Shown: positions 11,588 to 22,929 of the stretch, piece after piece | How the letters are laid out: every line of letters begins with the position of its first letter | Numbering within the stretch: position 1 is the stretch's first letter | From: Coniferiporia sulphurascens | Lineage: Eukaryota > Basidiomycota > Agaricomycetes > Hymenochaetales > Hymenochaetaceae | Assembly (NCBI GenBank): GCA_002794785.1 | Contig: NBBA01000004.1 | Location: 806,001-870,000 of the forward strand | Direction of reading: 5' to 3' | DNA: 64,000 bases | Position numbers and translations under genes: made by a program | The notes under the pieces: generated by a model | What the model was told of the DNA's origin: nothing | What the model saw: the letters and a program-made list of their open reading frames with translations, nothing else | Database searches by the model: none

Positions 11588-12472
11588 GTCCCCTATGACC
11601 TACAGGCCTTTCTACTGCTAGTTCCATAGCATCTGGAGTGGCTAACCCTGGCTGCCATTAGTCGCCAACCGCCCCCCGAAGCCGCTTGCTGTCCCCACCG
11701 GCACGAATCGGCTCCCCCAACCGCTTTGCCCCCCTTGATGACCTCCACCAGTGGCCACAATGGGGCACACAGACTGCCCTCGATGTCGCCCAGGCCCAGC
11801 TTGCAGCAGGGCCTGGGGAGGATGACCAGATGTGGGACGACCTGCATACACCCCCTCCATCGATGGGCAAACACAGCGCCAATGTCCTCTCCCCCGAGAC
11901 CCCTCGCAACTGGCCAGTCACCTCGGAGTTCATCAGAGCTCTGACTGATTTCGCACCGAATGTCGAGAGAGCCCTCGAAACCCTCAAGGCCGAGATTGAA
12001 GAGGCTGCCAGCTCCACCTCGGTTGTACAAGCGACAGCATCGTTTCTAGGAAGGTTAACAGCCCTCAACCACAAAGCCCTGTTGACAGCCTACTGGATGC
12101 AAGAACAGGATGACCCCAACCACATAGCCACCTGCTTCACCCTCCCCTCCCTCCCGGTCACAGGCGATACATGTAAAGAATTTGTGAAAGCCGCCCTGGA
12201 CTTAAGCACCACCCCCCACCTCCAGGTCTTCACTGATGGCTCACACATTGGAACTGCCTCGGGATCCACCATCTGTGCTATGCACAGCCTCACCAGACTC
12301 CGGTCCCACTGACTAGCCTCCCCCACCTGTGCCACTGCAACGGATGCAGAAATCTTTTCACTCGCCACCACTCCGGGCTGGGCTGCACACTGCCTCCTCA
12401 ACCACCTGCCTGTCGCATCGGACTTGTTCTTTTTGTCTGATTCACTGATGGCACTCAACCTTTTCCACTGCA
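11588..12472 (+). mobile_element. LINE fragment L5: ORF1-like sequence joined to RNase H
   Basis: This fragment starts directly after the tail of L4. Bases 11,686-12,120 encode an ORF1-like segment of a diverged subfamily (RALTDFAPNVERALETL, QEQDDPNHIA), laid out like the helical block of L1 and L6. At about 12,120 it switches in frame to the RNase H part of ORF2 (LQVFTDGSHIG, then a stop at 12,310, DAEIFSL, FLSDSLMAL). About 3 kb of ORF1 end, endonuclease and RT is missing at the join. It is cut off at 12,472 by the 5' end of copy L6. Confidence 0.7.
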
Positions 12473-14205
12473 GCATCCTTCTTGACCAGTAACCACCACC
12501 ATCAACTAGTGCGGGCAGCTAAAACTCCCCCATGTTGACCAACAGTGATTACAGGAATGCACTCTGTCAGACCACCCAAACCACCCTCCCACCTGCCTCA
12601 TTGGCCAGCGCTGATGCCGACAGGGCTGCTAGGGCCGCCGCCAACTGGGTGGCCGCTGGTGCCAATGCAGCCGCTGCCCCCACCACCCCCAACCGTCAAC
12701 CCCTCACCGGTTTCCCACCACTGACCTCCTCCCCAGACATCCTTGCACCTTCCCCCAACATTGGCAACTCCCAGCTGATATCGGCCTACAACTTCACCAC
12801 CCAAGCACACAACGAATCGAGGCAAGCATCCCGAGTAGGCTCCCCAGCCTCCTCGGTAGGGTCGATCCATGGATCCAATGAGTTTGGCGAAATGGCCCCA
12901 GAGATGGTGGTCAACCCCCATACCCCCCCACAACAGGCAGGAGGCACAAGCCTCGGGAGGAAACACTCCTCTGCCGCCATGTCGCCTCTCACACCGAGAG
13001 GACCCCCAGCCCAAGCTCAGTTTGAACCCCATACCTTGGGGTTCATGTATGCCCTATCCCGCGCCCTGGAGGACTTCGACAAAGAAACCCAGAATGCCTC
13101 CATCATCGAGACCAACAAGAAAGCGGCACAGTTCATAGGGGACCTCTTCTGGCAGGCCCAACTGATGATCGCCTGCCTATGGGAGGAAAAGAAGGACCCC
13201 CACTTCATCATCTACCACAACGCGCAGATGGCCTACAACTTCACAAAGGGGGGGGTGGAAATCGCCCTCCTGGAACCCTTCGCACCAGCTAACCCCCAAC
13301 AGGAGCCCCCAGCCACCACCAGGAACCCTGCCACCACTCCGGTGACCCCAGAAATGAGGGTGCTGACTGATGCAGTCAAGTGCCTGACTACTGACATGGC
13401 TTCTATTTCACGTCAGATGGCTTCTCTCAGCTCTAGGCCCGCCCAGCATCAACAGCAGCAACAACAACAGCAGCCTGCCCCCCAGGCCACCACCCCAGCC
13501 ACCCCCACCTCCTATGCCCAGGTGGCCGCAGCAGCGGCCCCCCCAGCAACTGCTAACCCATCTCCAGTGTCCCCGGCCGCAGGAGTGGTCATCAACCCGG
13601 TGCAGAAGAAGAAGAAGCGCCAGCATAAGGTGCCCCCCCCACCCACAATGTACGCCAAGGACCCAACCTTGGTCCTCACACCAACCATAGGCATACAGGC
13701 CAAAAACCAGAAGTCAGCAATGGCTCTGACTAAGATGTCCCATGAGTTCTTTGCCTCCCTCCCCACTGCAGACCAAGTCCCGGTCCTGTCCTCTTCATAT
13801 AATGTGAAGGGGAACATTGTGACCACATTTGCAGCATGCCTGTCCTCAGCTAACCCGACTATGGAAACGATCATTGATCATCACTCCACGGCCTATGCCT
13901 CCCATATGCGCACAGAGTGCATCGCAGTGGGAATTACCATCCCAACTGCCTTCTCCCTAACCCCCTCCAGAGTCTGCCCCCAGTCCGCCCTCCGCATCTC
14001 AATGGTGCCATGCAAGGATTTCTTGTTCGGCCAAAATGGACACACCATCACTGAGAAGGCCCTCATGGCCGAAATCTGGCACAACCCGGCACTCTGCAAC
14101 CTCGACTTTGTAGTCACCCCTCACTTTGCCGCCACTGAAGACCACCTGCCGACGCTCAACAGGTGCCCAGTGGTCTTCTCCTTCATTGACCCCAATGGCT
14201 CCATC
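12473..14205 (+). mobile_element. LINE copy L6: 5' end and most of ORF1
   Basis: This copy starts with the same 5' terminus as L2 (ATCCTTCTTGACCAGTAACC), followed by a short 5' UTR and an open ORF1 from ATG 12,532. It stops at about 14,205, in the middle of ORF1, where the poly(A) tail of the minus-strand copy L7 begins. No continuation of L6 is found on the far side of L7. Confidence 0.75.
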
Positions 14206-14247
14206 CTTTTTTTAAATTTATTTTATTATTCCTGCAGTATTACATAA
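12532..14247 (+). pseudogene. LINE ORF1, open but 3'-truncated
   Basis: This is the best-kept ORF1 N-terminal part in the window, with about 558 genuine codons and no stop. From the N-terminus it shows an alanine-rich region (ADADRAARAAANWVAAG), a Ser/Pro-rich linker, the helical block HTLGFMYALSRALEDFD with KKDPHFIIYHN, a glutamine run (HQQQQQQQQPAP), the KKKKRQHK patch, YAKDPTLVLTPT and HTITEKALMAEI. The zinc-knuckle end is missing. The last 13 codons are the reverse complement of another copy's tail, so the stop is accidental. Confidence 0.75.
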
Positions 14248-14522
14248 TTACAAGCTGCCCCCCAAAGGGGGGGCCCTAACTACATAACAATGGAGGTGCC
14301 CATCATTGCGCATCGCACAAAACTGGGTGGGGGCTCTGCTCCCCGAAGGGTGCCGAAGTGGGAAGAGCCCCTATTTAGTAAGAAGAACACCAGAAGGAGG
14401 GATACATATCGCTACGAACAAACCAAGCAGATGAGGGCAGGTTAAAGTAAGAAGCTTAGAAGTGGAAAGGGAGGGTGAGAGCGCCGGCCGAGACGTATTG
14501 GTAGGGATTCGAAAGACAGGCA

Positions 14523-17500
14523 CTAATCAGAGGGAAAGGGAGGGAGTGTACCTGAGAGCTCCAAAAGGGCTGGGTCCAAGTCCCAAGTTCGAGGTCTGAG
14601 CATACAATGCATGTAATCCCGTAGGAGGTCCAAGTTCATATCCTCATTGGTTGGGTGACTGTCTAGGTCCATCATGGCAAATGAAAGCCGGGTGGCACCT
14701 GCAGCATGGTCAGAAAGGCGGCTAAGGTGCCCCGTCAGCTTTAACCAGCAGCGCAGCACCGGGAGGCGGTTTTTGTCAGCCCACTCAGAGTGGTGGACTG
14801 GGAGAGGGTCCCGAGGTGGCCATATGCGTTGTATCCACAGGTGGAAGGTACTACAGCCGCCTAGGATGTGTGTGGTCGACTGCGCGGGCCATGGGGGGTG
14901 GTTGTGCCACCTGCAATGCGAGATCAGGCCGTGCCTGCACCGGTAGGCTGAGTCAAAACTCAGCCAGTAGCCCCCATAGGGACCGGCATGGCAGAGGACC
15001 TGAGCAACTGCAGATAGCTCGTTTTGTGGGTGGTCAACCAAATGCATGAGTAGCTTTCAAGGTCGGCATGAGGGGACGCCATGGACCACCAAGTACTTGT
15101 TGGTGGTCGAGGCTAGGGGGCATGCGAGCAAAAGGGTCCACCACTCCATGAGGGTGTGGATGGCGACTTCTTTTAGTGCAGAGGTGGAGGGCTTGAGGTC
15201 AGGTGGCGGGGGCTCTGTCGCCAGTTTTGCTTCTGTGTCAGCCCATTCATTGCCGGGGATGTCCGAGTGACCAGGGCACCATACGAAATGAACAGTGAGC
15301 TGGGGGTACGAGTCCAGCAGGGTCTCCACACCTGCTTTCCAGATGTGAAGGAGGTGGGCGCCAGGGGCAGCTTTCCATGTGCAGAAGAGGTGTAGGGCAG
15401 TCAGCAAATCAGACAGAAAGAAAATGTCTGATGCGACACACAGTTGGGCTGGGAGGCGGCACACTACCCAGCCCGGGGCCATGGCGAGGGAGAACTCCTT
15501 GGTGTCCATGGCTGTAGCACAGTTGAGGGACTCCAGTCAGCATGACCGGAGGCGGGTGGGGCCCAGCATTGTGCGGATGGCAGAGCCTGACTTATTGTCG
15601 ATGTGAGAGCTGTCCATGAAAACTTGGACATGGGGGGTGGAGCCTAAGGCCCGTGCCGCACTCACAAATTGCTTGCGAGTGTTGGTGCTGACCGGGGTGA
15701 TGGGGGTGGTGAAATGGACTCAGCCATTGGTAAAGGCCAAGGGGTCCATCCATGGGGGATGCATGTATGCAGGGACCTGTTGAACCTGGGGGGCTTGGAC
15801 CTGCAAGGAAAGGGAGAAAGGTCTATTAGCTACGTTTTTAAAAAGTTTTCGGCCAATAGAGTGAGGAGTGTGCCATAGGCGCAGGGAATGGGTTGTCTTT
15901 ATATACTCAAAATAGAAAAAGAGAGGGGGAACAGAGCAAAGGAAATTGGTGGAATGGGGGGAGGCGCCTTTAAAGATGCCCAAAATCCAGAGACAGGCCA
16001 TGTTTTGCACAGTCTGAAGGTGGTTTACCAAGGTTCTTTGGCGGCAGCCGTGGTACCACACTGGTGCGCCCCAGGCAAGAACAGATCGGACACAGGAGGT
16101 GTATAGGTGGCAGAGGAGGATGGCCGAGATGCCGCATTGGGTGTTGCCAAGGATGCGGAGGGTGGCAAGAGTGGAGAGCCCCTTGGAGCGCATGTGCTCC
16201 ACATGGGGCTTGAAGGAGAGGCCCGGGTCCCACCATATCCCCAGCCATCTTAATGGGATTGAGGGGCGGATCAGGGTGTTGGGGTCGACCTGGACCCCAG
16301 CCATGTCCCAGCCGTCATAGCCAGTATGTCACTGAGGGGGGTGAAAGTGGAGGCACTCTGTCTTGGTGGCTTTGATGTTGAGACCGATGGTGCCGAAGAG
16401 GGTGTCGAGTTGGTGGTAGGCATGGGCAAGGGCGAGGCAGTTGGATGCCACTGAGGGACCTACGCAGATTAGTAAGTGGTTGTCAACATATGCTAAGGCG
16501 GTGGTGCTGGCTTGGTGGAAATGCCGGAGGACCATGCCTGCGAATATCGTTGACAGGATGGGGGAGACCAGCGATCCTTGGGGGGTGCCGAAGTCAGGTT
16601 TAGGTGCCATAGGGAGGGTGGTGCCGTCAAAAGCGACTGCAACCTGCCAGTCCATCATGAAGGACAAACACCAGTTGGCCATGTTGGGTGTGCAACTGAG
16701 GTCCAGCAATTGCCAGTGGAGGAGTTGGGGGTGAACCAAGTCGAAGAAGCCCTGGATGTCGACCGCTAGGACTGAGCAGACAGGCCTTCTGAGTGGGCTC
16801 GTTCCGCAATCTGTAAAAGGTGTTGGGTGGTGTCATAGACCGAATGGCCTTGACGCCCCCCGTATTGGTTGGGTGGCAGCCAGTCCCACGTGTTAGCGAG
16901 GAACTGGAGCCGGTTAGCGATTATCTTTTCGAGGAGTTTCCCTAGAGTCTCTTCGAGGGTAATGGGCTGGTATGAGTGTGGCGAAAAGGGGACCTTCTTG
17001 TTCAGCTTCCTGAGCATTACCACTTTTGCCGCCCGCCAACACTCGGGGTGGTGCCCCAAGCGAAGACAGTCATTGAAAAGCGATAGGATCTCATCGGGGT
17101 AGGCGTCCACTACCCATTTAAGGGGGCGGTAACCTATTCCCAAGAGGCCCAGAGCTGACAAGTTGGATGTGTCGGCCAGTGCCCCTGTAAGCTCCATGAG
17201 GAGAATGAGCGGGGCAGCTGGTTGGGGTGGTGGTGGTGGAGTGTTGGCCGCTGCCTGGGGTGGGGGGGGCATGAAGAAAGTATTGTGGAAGAGCTCACCT
17301 TTCTCATCGTCCATCTGGGTGAAGGAGCCGTCTTGTCGTTTGAGGGAGGGGATAGGGTTGGGTCAGTTTCCAAGGCCATGCTTGGCCCAGCTCCAGATGT
17401 TGGAGGCGTCTGCTTCCGATGCCTGGTCAGCATAGAACTGCCATTTGGCTGTCCTAACACCCCTTTTGAAGGCACATCTAGCTGAGGAATGCTGGAGGGG

Positions 17501-18520
17501 GGTGGTGGCTGTTGTAATGGCAGTTAGGAGGGTCTTGCAGTGGGGTGACCACCATGGGACTTCCGTTTTCGATGGTTTGGAGAGGCAGGTGAACGGCTGG
17601 AGGGCGGCAACCATAGAGTCGATGACCGCCTTCGCTTTGATGTCCAGGGTGTGGGTGTCGAGCCCCAGGAGGTGGAAGGCTTCTTTGAGTAGAGGGAAGG
17701 CGATGTTGGTCCATTCCTCCTTGTTGGCTGGTAGCAGCCGGTGTGTCTTTAGGACAGGAGGGGGGGGCCGAAATGGCAGTGACCACTGCAGGATGGTGTG
17801 GTCGGACAGCAGTGAGGGGTCAGAGGTAGCTGAATCTAGAATAGAGTCGGTGTTGACCACGGGTGGGGCCCAGATCATGTCAATGGGGCACCAATGGCGA
17901 TTGCCGTCGGGCCATGAATCCGAGTCAGGCAGGTGGGCAGGCACCAGGCCGTGTCCATGGAAAAAGTCATCAAGGGGTTGCGCCCCCAAGTTGTCTCGTC
18001 GTGGGACAGAGAATTCGGACCACATGTGGTGGCGACAGTTGAAGTCACCCGCCACAAGTAGAGTGGTGGCTAGCACTGAGGGGAGTGAAAACAGAAAGGA
18101 CTCACCTGGGTACTGGGAGGAGGTGTTCTCTCGATCCGGGGGGTGCATGCCATAGTAGTTGCACACCCAGAGGGTGAGTTGGGATCGTATCTCCACTGTC
18201 AGTACATCAGTGCCATGTGATGCAGCTCTGAGGATCGACCATGAGGTAGGGGGGAGGGCCCTGGATACATACATGACCACCCAAGGGCGAACCTCTGGTG
18301 GTAGGACCGGTACATAGCCTGGGATGGTGGGGATGTTGATGACCAGGGTGCCAGTCGGGTCGGTGAGTGAGGGTTGCAGACCTATTTGGTACCAGGGTGG
18401 TTCCTGGATAAGAATTAGGTGCAGGGGGGAGGGGTCAGTTGTAAGGACAGGGATTAGGGAGTGTATCGCCACTAGTGAGTGGGCAGCATTCCACTGCAAG
18501 ATAGAGAGTGTCTCTATCAT
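14523..18520 (-). pseudogene. LINE ORF2 of copy L7 (endonuclease, RT, RNase H), decayed
   Basis: The endonuclease part is open for 385 codons (18,520-17,363; SILQWNAAHS, LIQEPPWYQ, VAGDFNCRHH, CPIDMIW). Reverse transcriptase follows at 17,314-16,329 with interruptions (LLEKIIANRLQ, GTPQGSLVSPILS). The box at 16,479-16,490 reads YVDN. RNase H is at about 15,620-15,190 (GHSDIPGNEWADTEA). The ORF2 ATG at 18,520 again overlaps a TGA as ATGA. Stops near 17,363, 16,750 and 16,327 kill the copy. Confidence 0.8.
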
Positions 18521-18559
18521 ATTTCCTCCATCTAGTTGTCAGTGGGGTCAGCAGCAAGG

Positions 18560-19236
18560 GCCTCTTCGATTTGGTGGTAGCACCTCTTCTTGGGGCAGGG
18601 TGGCAGGGTGGCAGGGTGGCAGGGTGGTCGCCCTTGCAGTTGTTGCAGAGGCAGGGGTGGGGACATGTGTCGCCTTTGGGCACTGTGTCAGTTGTGCAGT
18701 GGGCACACGATTTGCGGTGATTGTGGGTCAGATGGGCACCCACACAGTCAGCGCAGCAGGGTTGGGCACAGCAGCCCTTGGTCCCATGGCCGAGGCCCTG
18801 GCACCGCTCACATTGGGTGAGGGTGGGGCAGACAGGTGGGACTGAGAGTCAGAGGGCGGACCTGAACATCCAGACACATGGCCTCTTGAGGAGGCGCTCC
18901 CGGATAGATCTGTTGGGGTCGACAAAGGAGAAGACCATGGGGCATCTGTCGAGAGTCGGCAGGTGGTCCTCAGTGGCAGCAAAGTGGGGGGTGACTATGA
19001 AGTCGAGGTTGTGGAGTGCCGGGTTGTGCCGGATTTCGGCCATGAGGGCCTTCTCAGTGATGGTGTGTCCATTTTGGCCAAACAAGAAATCCTTGCATGG
19101 CACCATTGAGATGTGGAGGGCGGACTGGGGGCGGACTCTGGAGGGGGTTAGGGAGAATGCAGTCAGGACATTAATCCCCGTTGCGATGCACTCTGTGCGC
19201 ATGTGGGAGGCATAGGCCACGGAGTGACAATCAATG
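18560..19236 (-). pseudogene. LINE ORF1 C-terminal part of copy L7
   Basis: This is the downstream half of the L7 ORF1. It continues the ORF1 order seen in L2 and L6 (HTITEKALMAEI, DLIVTPHF-like block, DRCPMVFSF) and then the Cys/His-rich end (18,820-18,600). The frame is broken between the two parts. An 8-bp unit GGCAGGGT repeats four times at about 18,598-18,630, expanding a proline/cysteine stretch next to the last knuckle. Confidence 0.7.
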
Positions 19237-21312
19237 CCCAACCTCGGCACCCCTCAGGGATCGCCGGTCTCCCCCATCCTGTCGACGATATTCGCCAGTG
19301 TAGTCCTCCGGTGCTTTCACCAAGCCGGCACCACCGCCTTAGCATATGTCGATGACCATTTACTAATCTGTGTAGGTCCCTCAGTGGCATCCAACTGCTG
19401 CGCTCTGGCCCGCACCTACCAACAACTCGACACCCTCTTCGGCACCATCAGTCTCAACATCAAAGCTGCCAAGACAGAGTGCCTCCACTTCCACCCCCCT
19501 CGGCGACGCACCAGCTACAACGGCTGGGACACGGCTGGGGTTCAGGTCGACCAAAACACCCTGATCCGCCCCTCAATCCCACTGCAGTGGTTGGGGATAT
19601 GGTGGGACCTGGGCCTCTCTTTCAAGCCCCATGTTGAGCACATGCACTCCAAGGGGCTCTCTACCCTCACCGCCCTCCACATCCTGGGCAATACCCAACA
19701 TGGCATTTCAGCCCTCCTCCTCCGCTGCCTTTACACCTCCTGCGTTTGCTCTGTCCTGTCATGGGGAGCGCCAGTGTGGTACCATGGCAGCCGCCAAAAA
19801 ACTCTGGTAAACCGCCTCCAGGCTGTGCAAAACACGGCTTGCCGCTGGATATTGGGCATCTTCAAAGGCACCTCCCCCCATTCCACCAGTTTCCTTTGCT
19901 CTGTTCCCCCTCTCTCTTTCTACTTCGAGTATATAAATACCACCCATTCCCTGCGCCTCTGGCGCACCCCTCACTCTATTGGCCACAAATTATTTAAAAA
20001 TGTAGCTAACAGACCTTTCTCCCTTTCTTTGCAGGTCCGAGCCCCTCAGGTTCAACAAGTCCCTGCATACACACACCCCCCATGGACGGACCCCCTGGCC
20101 TTCACCAACAGCTGAGTCCACTTCACCACCCCCATCACTCCGGTCAGCGCTGACACCTGCAAACAATTTGTGCGCACTGCCCGAGCCCTAGGCTCCACCC
20201 CCCATGTCCAAGTATTCACAGATGGCTCTCACATCAACAATAAGTCGGGCTCTGCCATCTGCGCAATGCTAGGCCCCACCCGCCTCTGGTCATGAAGACT
20301 GGAGTCCCCCACCTGCGCCACTGCCATGGATGCCAAGGAGTTTTCCCTTGCAACGGCCCCAGGCTGGGTAGCACGCCGCCTCCCAGCACAACTGTGTGTC
20401 GCATCAGACATCTTCTTTCTGTCTGATTCGCTGACCGCAATACACCTCTTCCGCACATGGGCTGCCGCTCCTGGTGCCCACCTCCTCCACATTTGGAAAG
20501 CAGGTGTGGAGACTCTGCTGGACTCATACCCCCAGCTCACCATTCACTTTGTGTGGTGTCCCGGACACTCGGACATCCCAGGCAATGAATGGGCTGACAT
20601 GGAAGCAAAACTGGCGACCAAGCTCCCTCCATCCGACCTCAAACCCTCCACCTCCATGTTAAAAGAAGTTGCCATCCACACACTCATGGACTGGTGAACA
20701 CTCTCACTTGCACACCCACTTGCCTCAACTGCCGACAAATACTTGGTGGTACACAGCCTCCCTTCCTGCCAACTGTGTAAGCTACTCATGCACTTGGTCA
20801 ACCACCCACAGAGTCAGCTTTCCACGGTCGCTCAGGTCCTCTGCTGTGCTGGTCCCTATGGGGGCTACTGGCTGAGCTTTGACTCAGCCTACCGGTGCAG
20901 GCACGGCTTGATCTTGCATTGCAGGTGGCACAACCACCCCCCATGGCCCATGCAGTTGACCGCCCATATCTTAGGCAGCTGCAGTACCTTCCACCCATGG
21001 ATACAATGTGTGTGGCCACCTCGAGACCCCCTCCCTGTCCACCATTCAGAGTGGGCTGACAAACACTGCCTCCCGGTTTTGCACCGTTGGCTTAAGCTGA
21101 CAGGGCACCTAAACCACCTCTCCGACTGTGCTGCAGGCACCATCTGGCTAGCTTTTGCTGCGATGGACATAGACGGCCACCCCACCAACGAGGATATGGA
21201 CCTGGACCTCCTACGGGACTACATGTGTTGTATGCTCAGACCTCGAACCCAGGACTTGGACCCAGCCCTTTTGGAGCTATCAGGTACGCTTCCTCCTTTT
21301 CCCTCCGATTAG
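19237..21312 (+). pseudogene. LINE ORF2 fragment of copy L8 (RT and RNase H)
   Basis: RT sequence starts at NLGTPQGSPVSPILST and is open to 20,115. This is the only copy with an intact catalytic box, YVDD, at 19,345-19,356. RNase H motifs lie at 20,210-20,610 (VFTDGSHI, LSDSLTAI, GHSDIPGNEWADMEA). Stops interrupt at 20,113, 20,294 and 20,695. The first is TGA where L3 has CGA. The C-terminal LELSGTLPPFPSD is kept to 21,312. It is 5'-truncated and lacks the endonuclease, so it is dead. Confidence 0.8.
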
Positions 21313-21622
21313 AGCCTGCCTTTTGAATTCCTTGGAATACATCCTGGCCAGCACTCTCACCATCCCTTTCCCCATTCTAAGCTTCTTACTTTGCCTGCCC
21401 TCACCTGCTTGGTTGGTTCATAGTGATATGTATTCCTCCTTCTTTGGTCCATTTTACTAAATAGGGGCTCTTCACACTTTGGTGCCCCTTGGGGAGCAGA
21501 GCCCCTGCCCAGTTTTGTGCAATGCGCAATGACGGGCACCTCCATTGTTATGTAGTTAGGGCCCCCCCTTTGGGGGGGCAGCTTGTAATTATGTAATACT
21601 GCAGGGATAATAATAATAAAAA
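19237..21622 (+). mobile_element. LINE copy L8: 5'-truncated insertion inside L7, 13-bp duplication
   Basis: This is a 2.39-kb plus-strand LINE copy inserted in the ORF1 of copy L7. It starts within reverse transcriptase and ends with the 3' UTR, hairpin (21,561-21,579) and a short AATAATAATAAAAA tail. The duplication is GTGACAATCAATG at 19,224-19,236 and GTGATGATCAATG at 21,623-21,635, with two mismatches that are both transitions. The two outer ends read on into adjacent ORF1 sequence of L7. L8 therefore arrived after L7. Confidence 0.9.
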
Positions 21623-22107
21623 GTGATGATCAATGATCGTTTCCGTGGTCGGGTTAGCTGAGGACGGGTGTGCCATGAATGTGGTCACAATGTTTCCCTT
21701 CATGTTATATGAAGAGGACAGGACTGGGACTTGGTCTGTGGTGGGGAGGGAGGTGAAGAACTCATGTGATGTCTTGGTAAGAGCCATCATGGACTTCTGG
21801 TTTTCGGCACAAATGCTGATGGTTGGGGTGAGGACCAAAGTTGGGTCCTTGGCATACATAGTGGGCGGGGGGGGCACCTTCCGTGTGCGCTTCTTCTTCT
21901 TTGGCGACGGGATGATGACTGCCCCAGCAGCCGGGGCCGCTGGGGAGGGGTTGGCGGTTGTTGGTGGGGCCACTGCCACAGCTACACTTGCATAGGAGGT
22001 GGGGGGGCTGTGCTGGCGGCCTGGGGGGCGGGTTGCTGTTGTTGTTGTTGCTGTTGCTGATGGGGGGAGGCCTAGAGCTGATGGAAGCCATCTGACATGA
22101 AATATGT
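21623..22107 (-). pseudogene. LINE ORF1 N-proximal part of copy L7
   Basis: This is the upstream half of the L7 ORF1, open on the minus strand. It shows a Ser/Thr-rich region (SATATTTTATRPPG), alanine/proline repeats, the PKKKKRTRK basic patch, YAKDPTLVLTPTISI and SSSYNMKGNIVTTF. It ends at TIIDHH where L8 is inserted. Homology to LINE sequence stops at about 22,107. Confidence 0.75.
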
Positions 22108-22154
22108 TAGTAAATTGATGAAAATCGTGGTGATCAACGGATCGACAGATCGAC

Positions 22155-22803
22155 ATGGCAAGACCTGTAACTCTAATCGATACCAGAAACCTATGTCAAT
22201 GTTGTAAAGATGCAGACCAAATAGCATGGAGAGCATTTAACATTGCATGTGCAACAGTAGGACAGAATGCAGGATATGACAACTGTCAAATTACATTTGA
22301 TCATACTACAAGGGAACAACAAGTGGCAGAAAGGCTAGAAGTAATAATTGAGCATAGAGCGACTATGTTCTCATATCAATTGAATAGATATGTAATCAGT
22401 GCTTACACAAGAACCAAGATTTATAATCAACCACATAATGTATTATGTTATCAAAGGGTGGTTATTACATCAACTGACTATGCAGAAGCGGCACACCAAA
22501 TAGTTCATACTATCAATAAACAATTATGAGAACAACTATTTGCATACAAGGCCAACTTCATAGCCAAAGGACACACAACAGTAGATTGAAAGGAACCAAG
22601 ACAAGGACAGGAGTTAGTACCAATAGATAAAGAAATTGTAATATGATGGCTCAATGATGAACCTTCATATAGAGTCACACCAGGGTATAGCAGGATAACA
22701 AATATAAATGCTACAGGACCCGAAGAGCTCTTTATGTCAGTAGATGATGGGACACCAGAGCAAACCCCTTTCAACAGTATCATAGAAGAAATGAATCAAT
22801 CTT
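22155..22803 (+). pseudogene. Unidentified decayed ORF, probably of a mobile element
   Basis: The first 124 codons are open (MARPVTLIDTRNLCQCC..., HTINKQL), and the same frame continues for about 90 more codons through in-frame stops (TGA at 22,527, 22,587 and 22,644) with protein-like sequence such as ELVPIDKEIVI, RVTPGYSRI and EELFMSVDDG. I do not recognise the family. The stops are consistent with transition mutations (CGA or TGG to TGA). The sequence is much richer in A/T than the LINEs or host genes. It lies directly upstream of an LTR-like region, which suggests the 3' coding part of an LTR element, but that is inference. Confidence 0.4.
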
Positions 22804-22929
22804 AGTCTACGGTAATAAGTAACAAGCCACAACAAGATAAGATTAAGAAGGCTAGCATAATTGCTGAGCCACACAAGTATATCTAAGCATTTGGCTAAGA
22901 ATAGCTGATGGAAGCATGGCAATCAATTG

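Larger units (their letters stand above)
14206..22107 (-). mobile_element. LINE copy L7 (minus strand), split by copy L8
   Basis: This LINE reads from about 22,107 down to its tail at 14,206 and is truncated at the 5' end inside ORF1. Its ORF1 is split. The upstream half (22,107-21,623) ends at the codons for TIIDHH, and the downstream half resumes at 19,236 with IDCHSVAYASHMRTEC. Copy L8 occupies the gap, flanked by a 13-bp duplication. The rest holds the zinc knuckles (18,743-18,560), ORF2 (18,520-14,523) and the 3' hairpin at 14,257-14,274. Confidence 0.8.

Noticed and set aside
14206..22107. Twin-priming inversion as explanation of the plus/minus LINE arrangement
   Set aside because: A twin-primed insertion has its tail at one outer end only. 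Here the L7 tail lies between the two oppositely oriented parts, and L8 has its own tail and target duplication.
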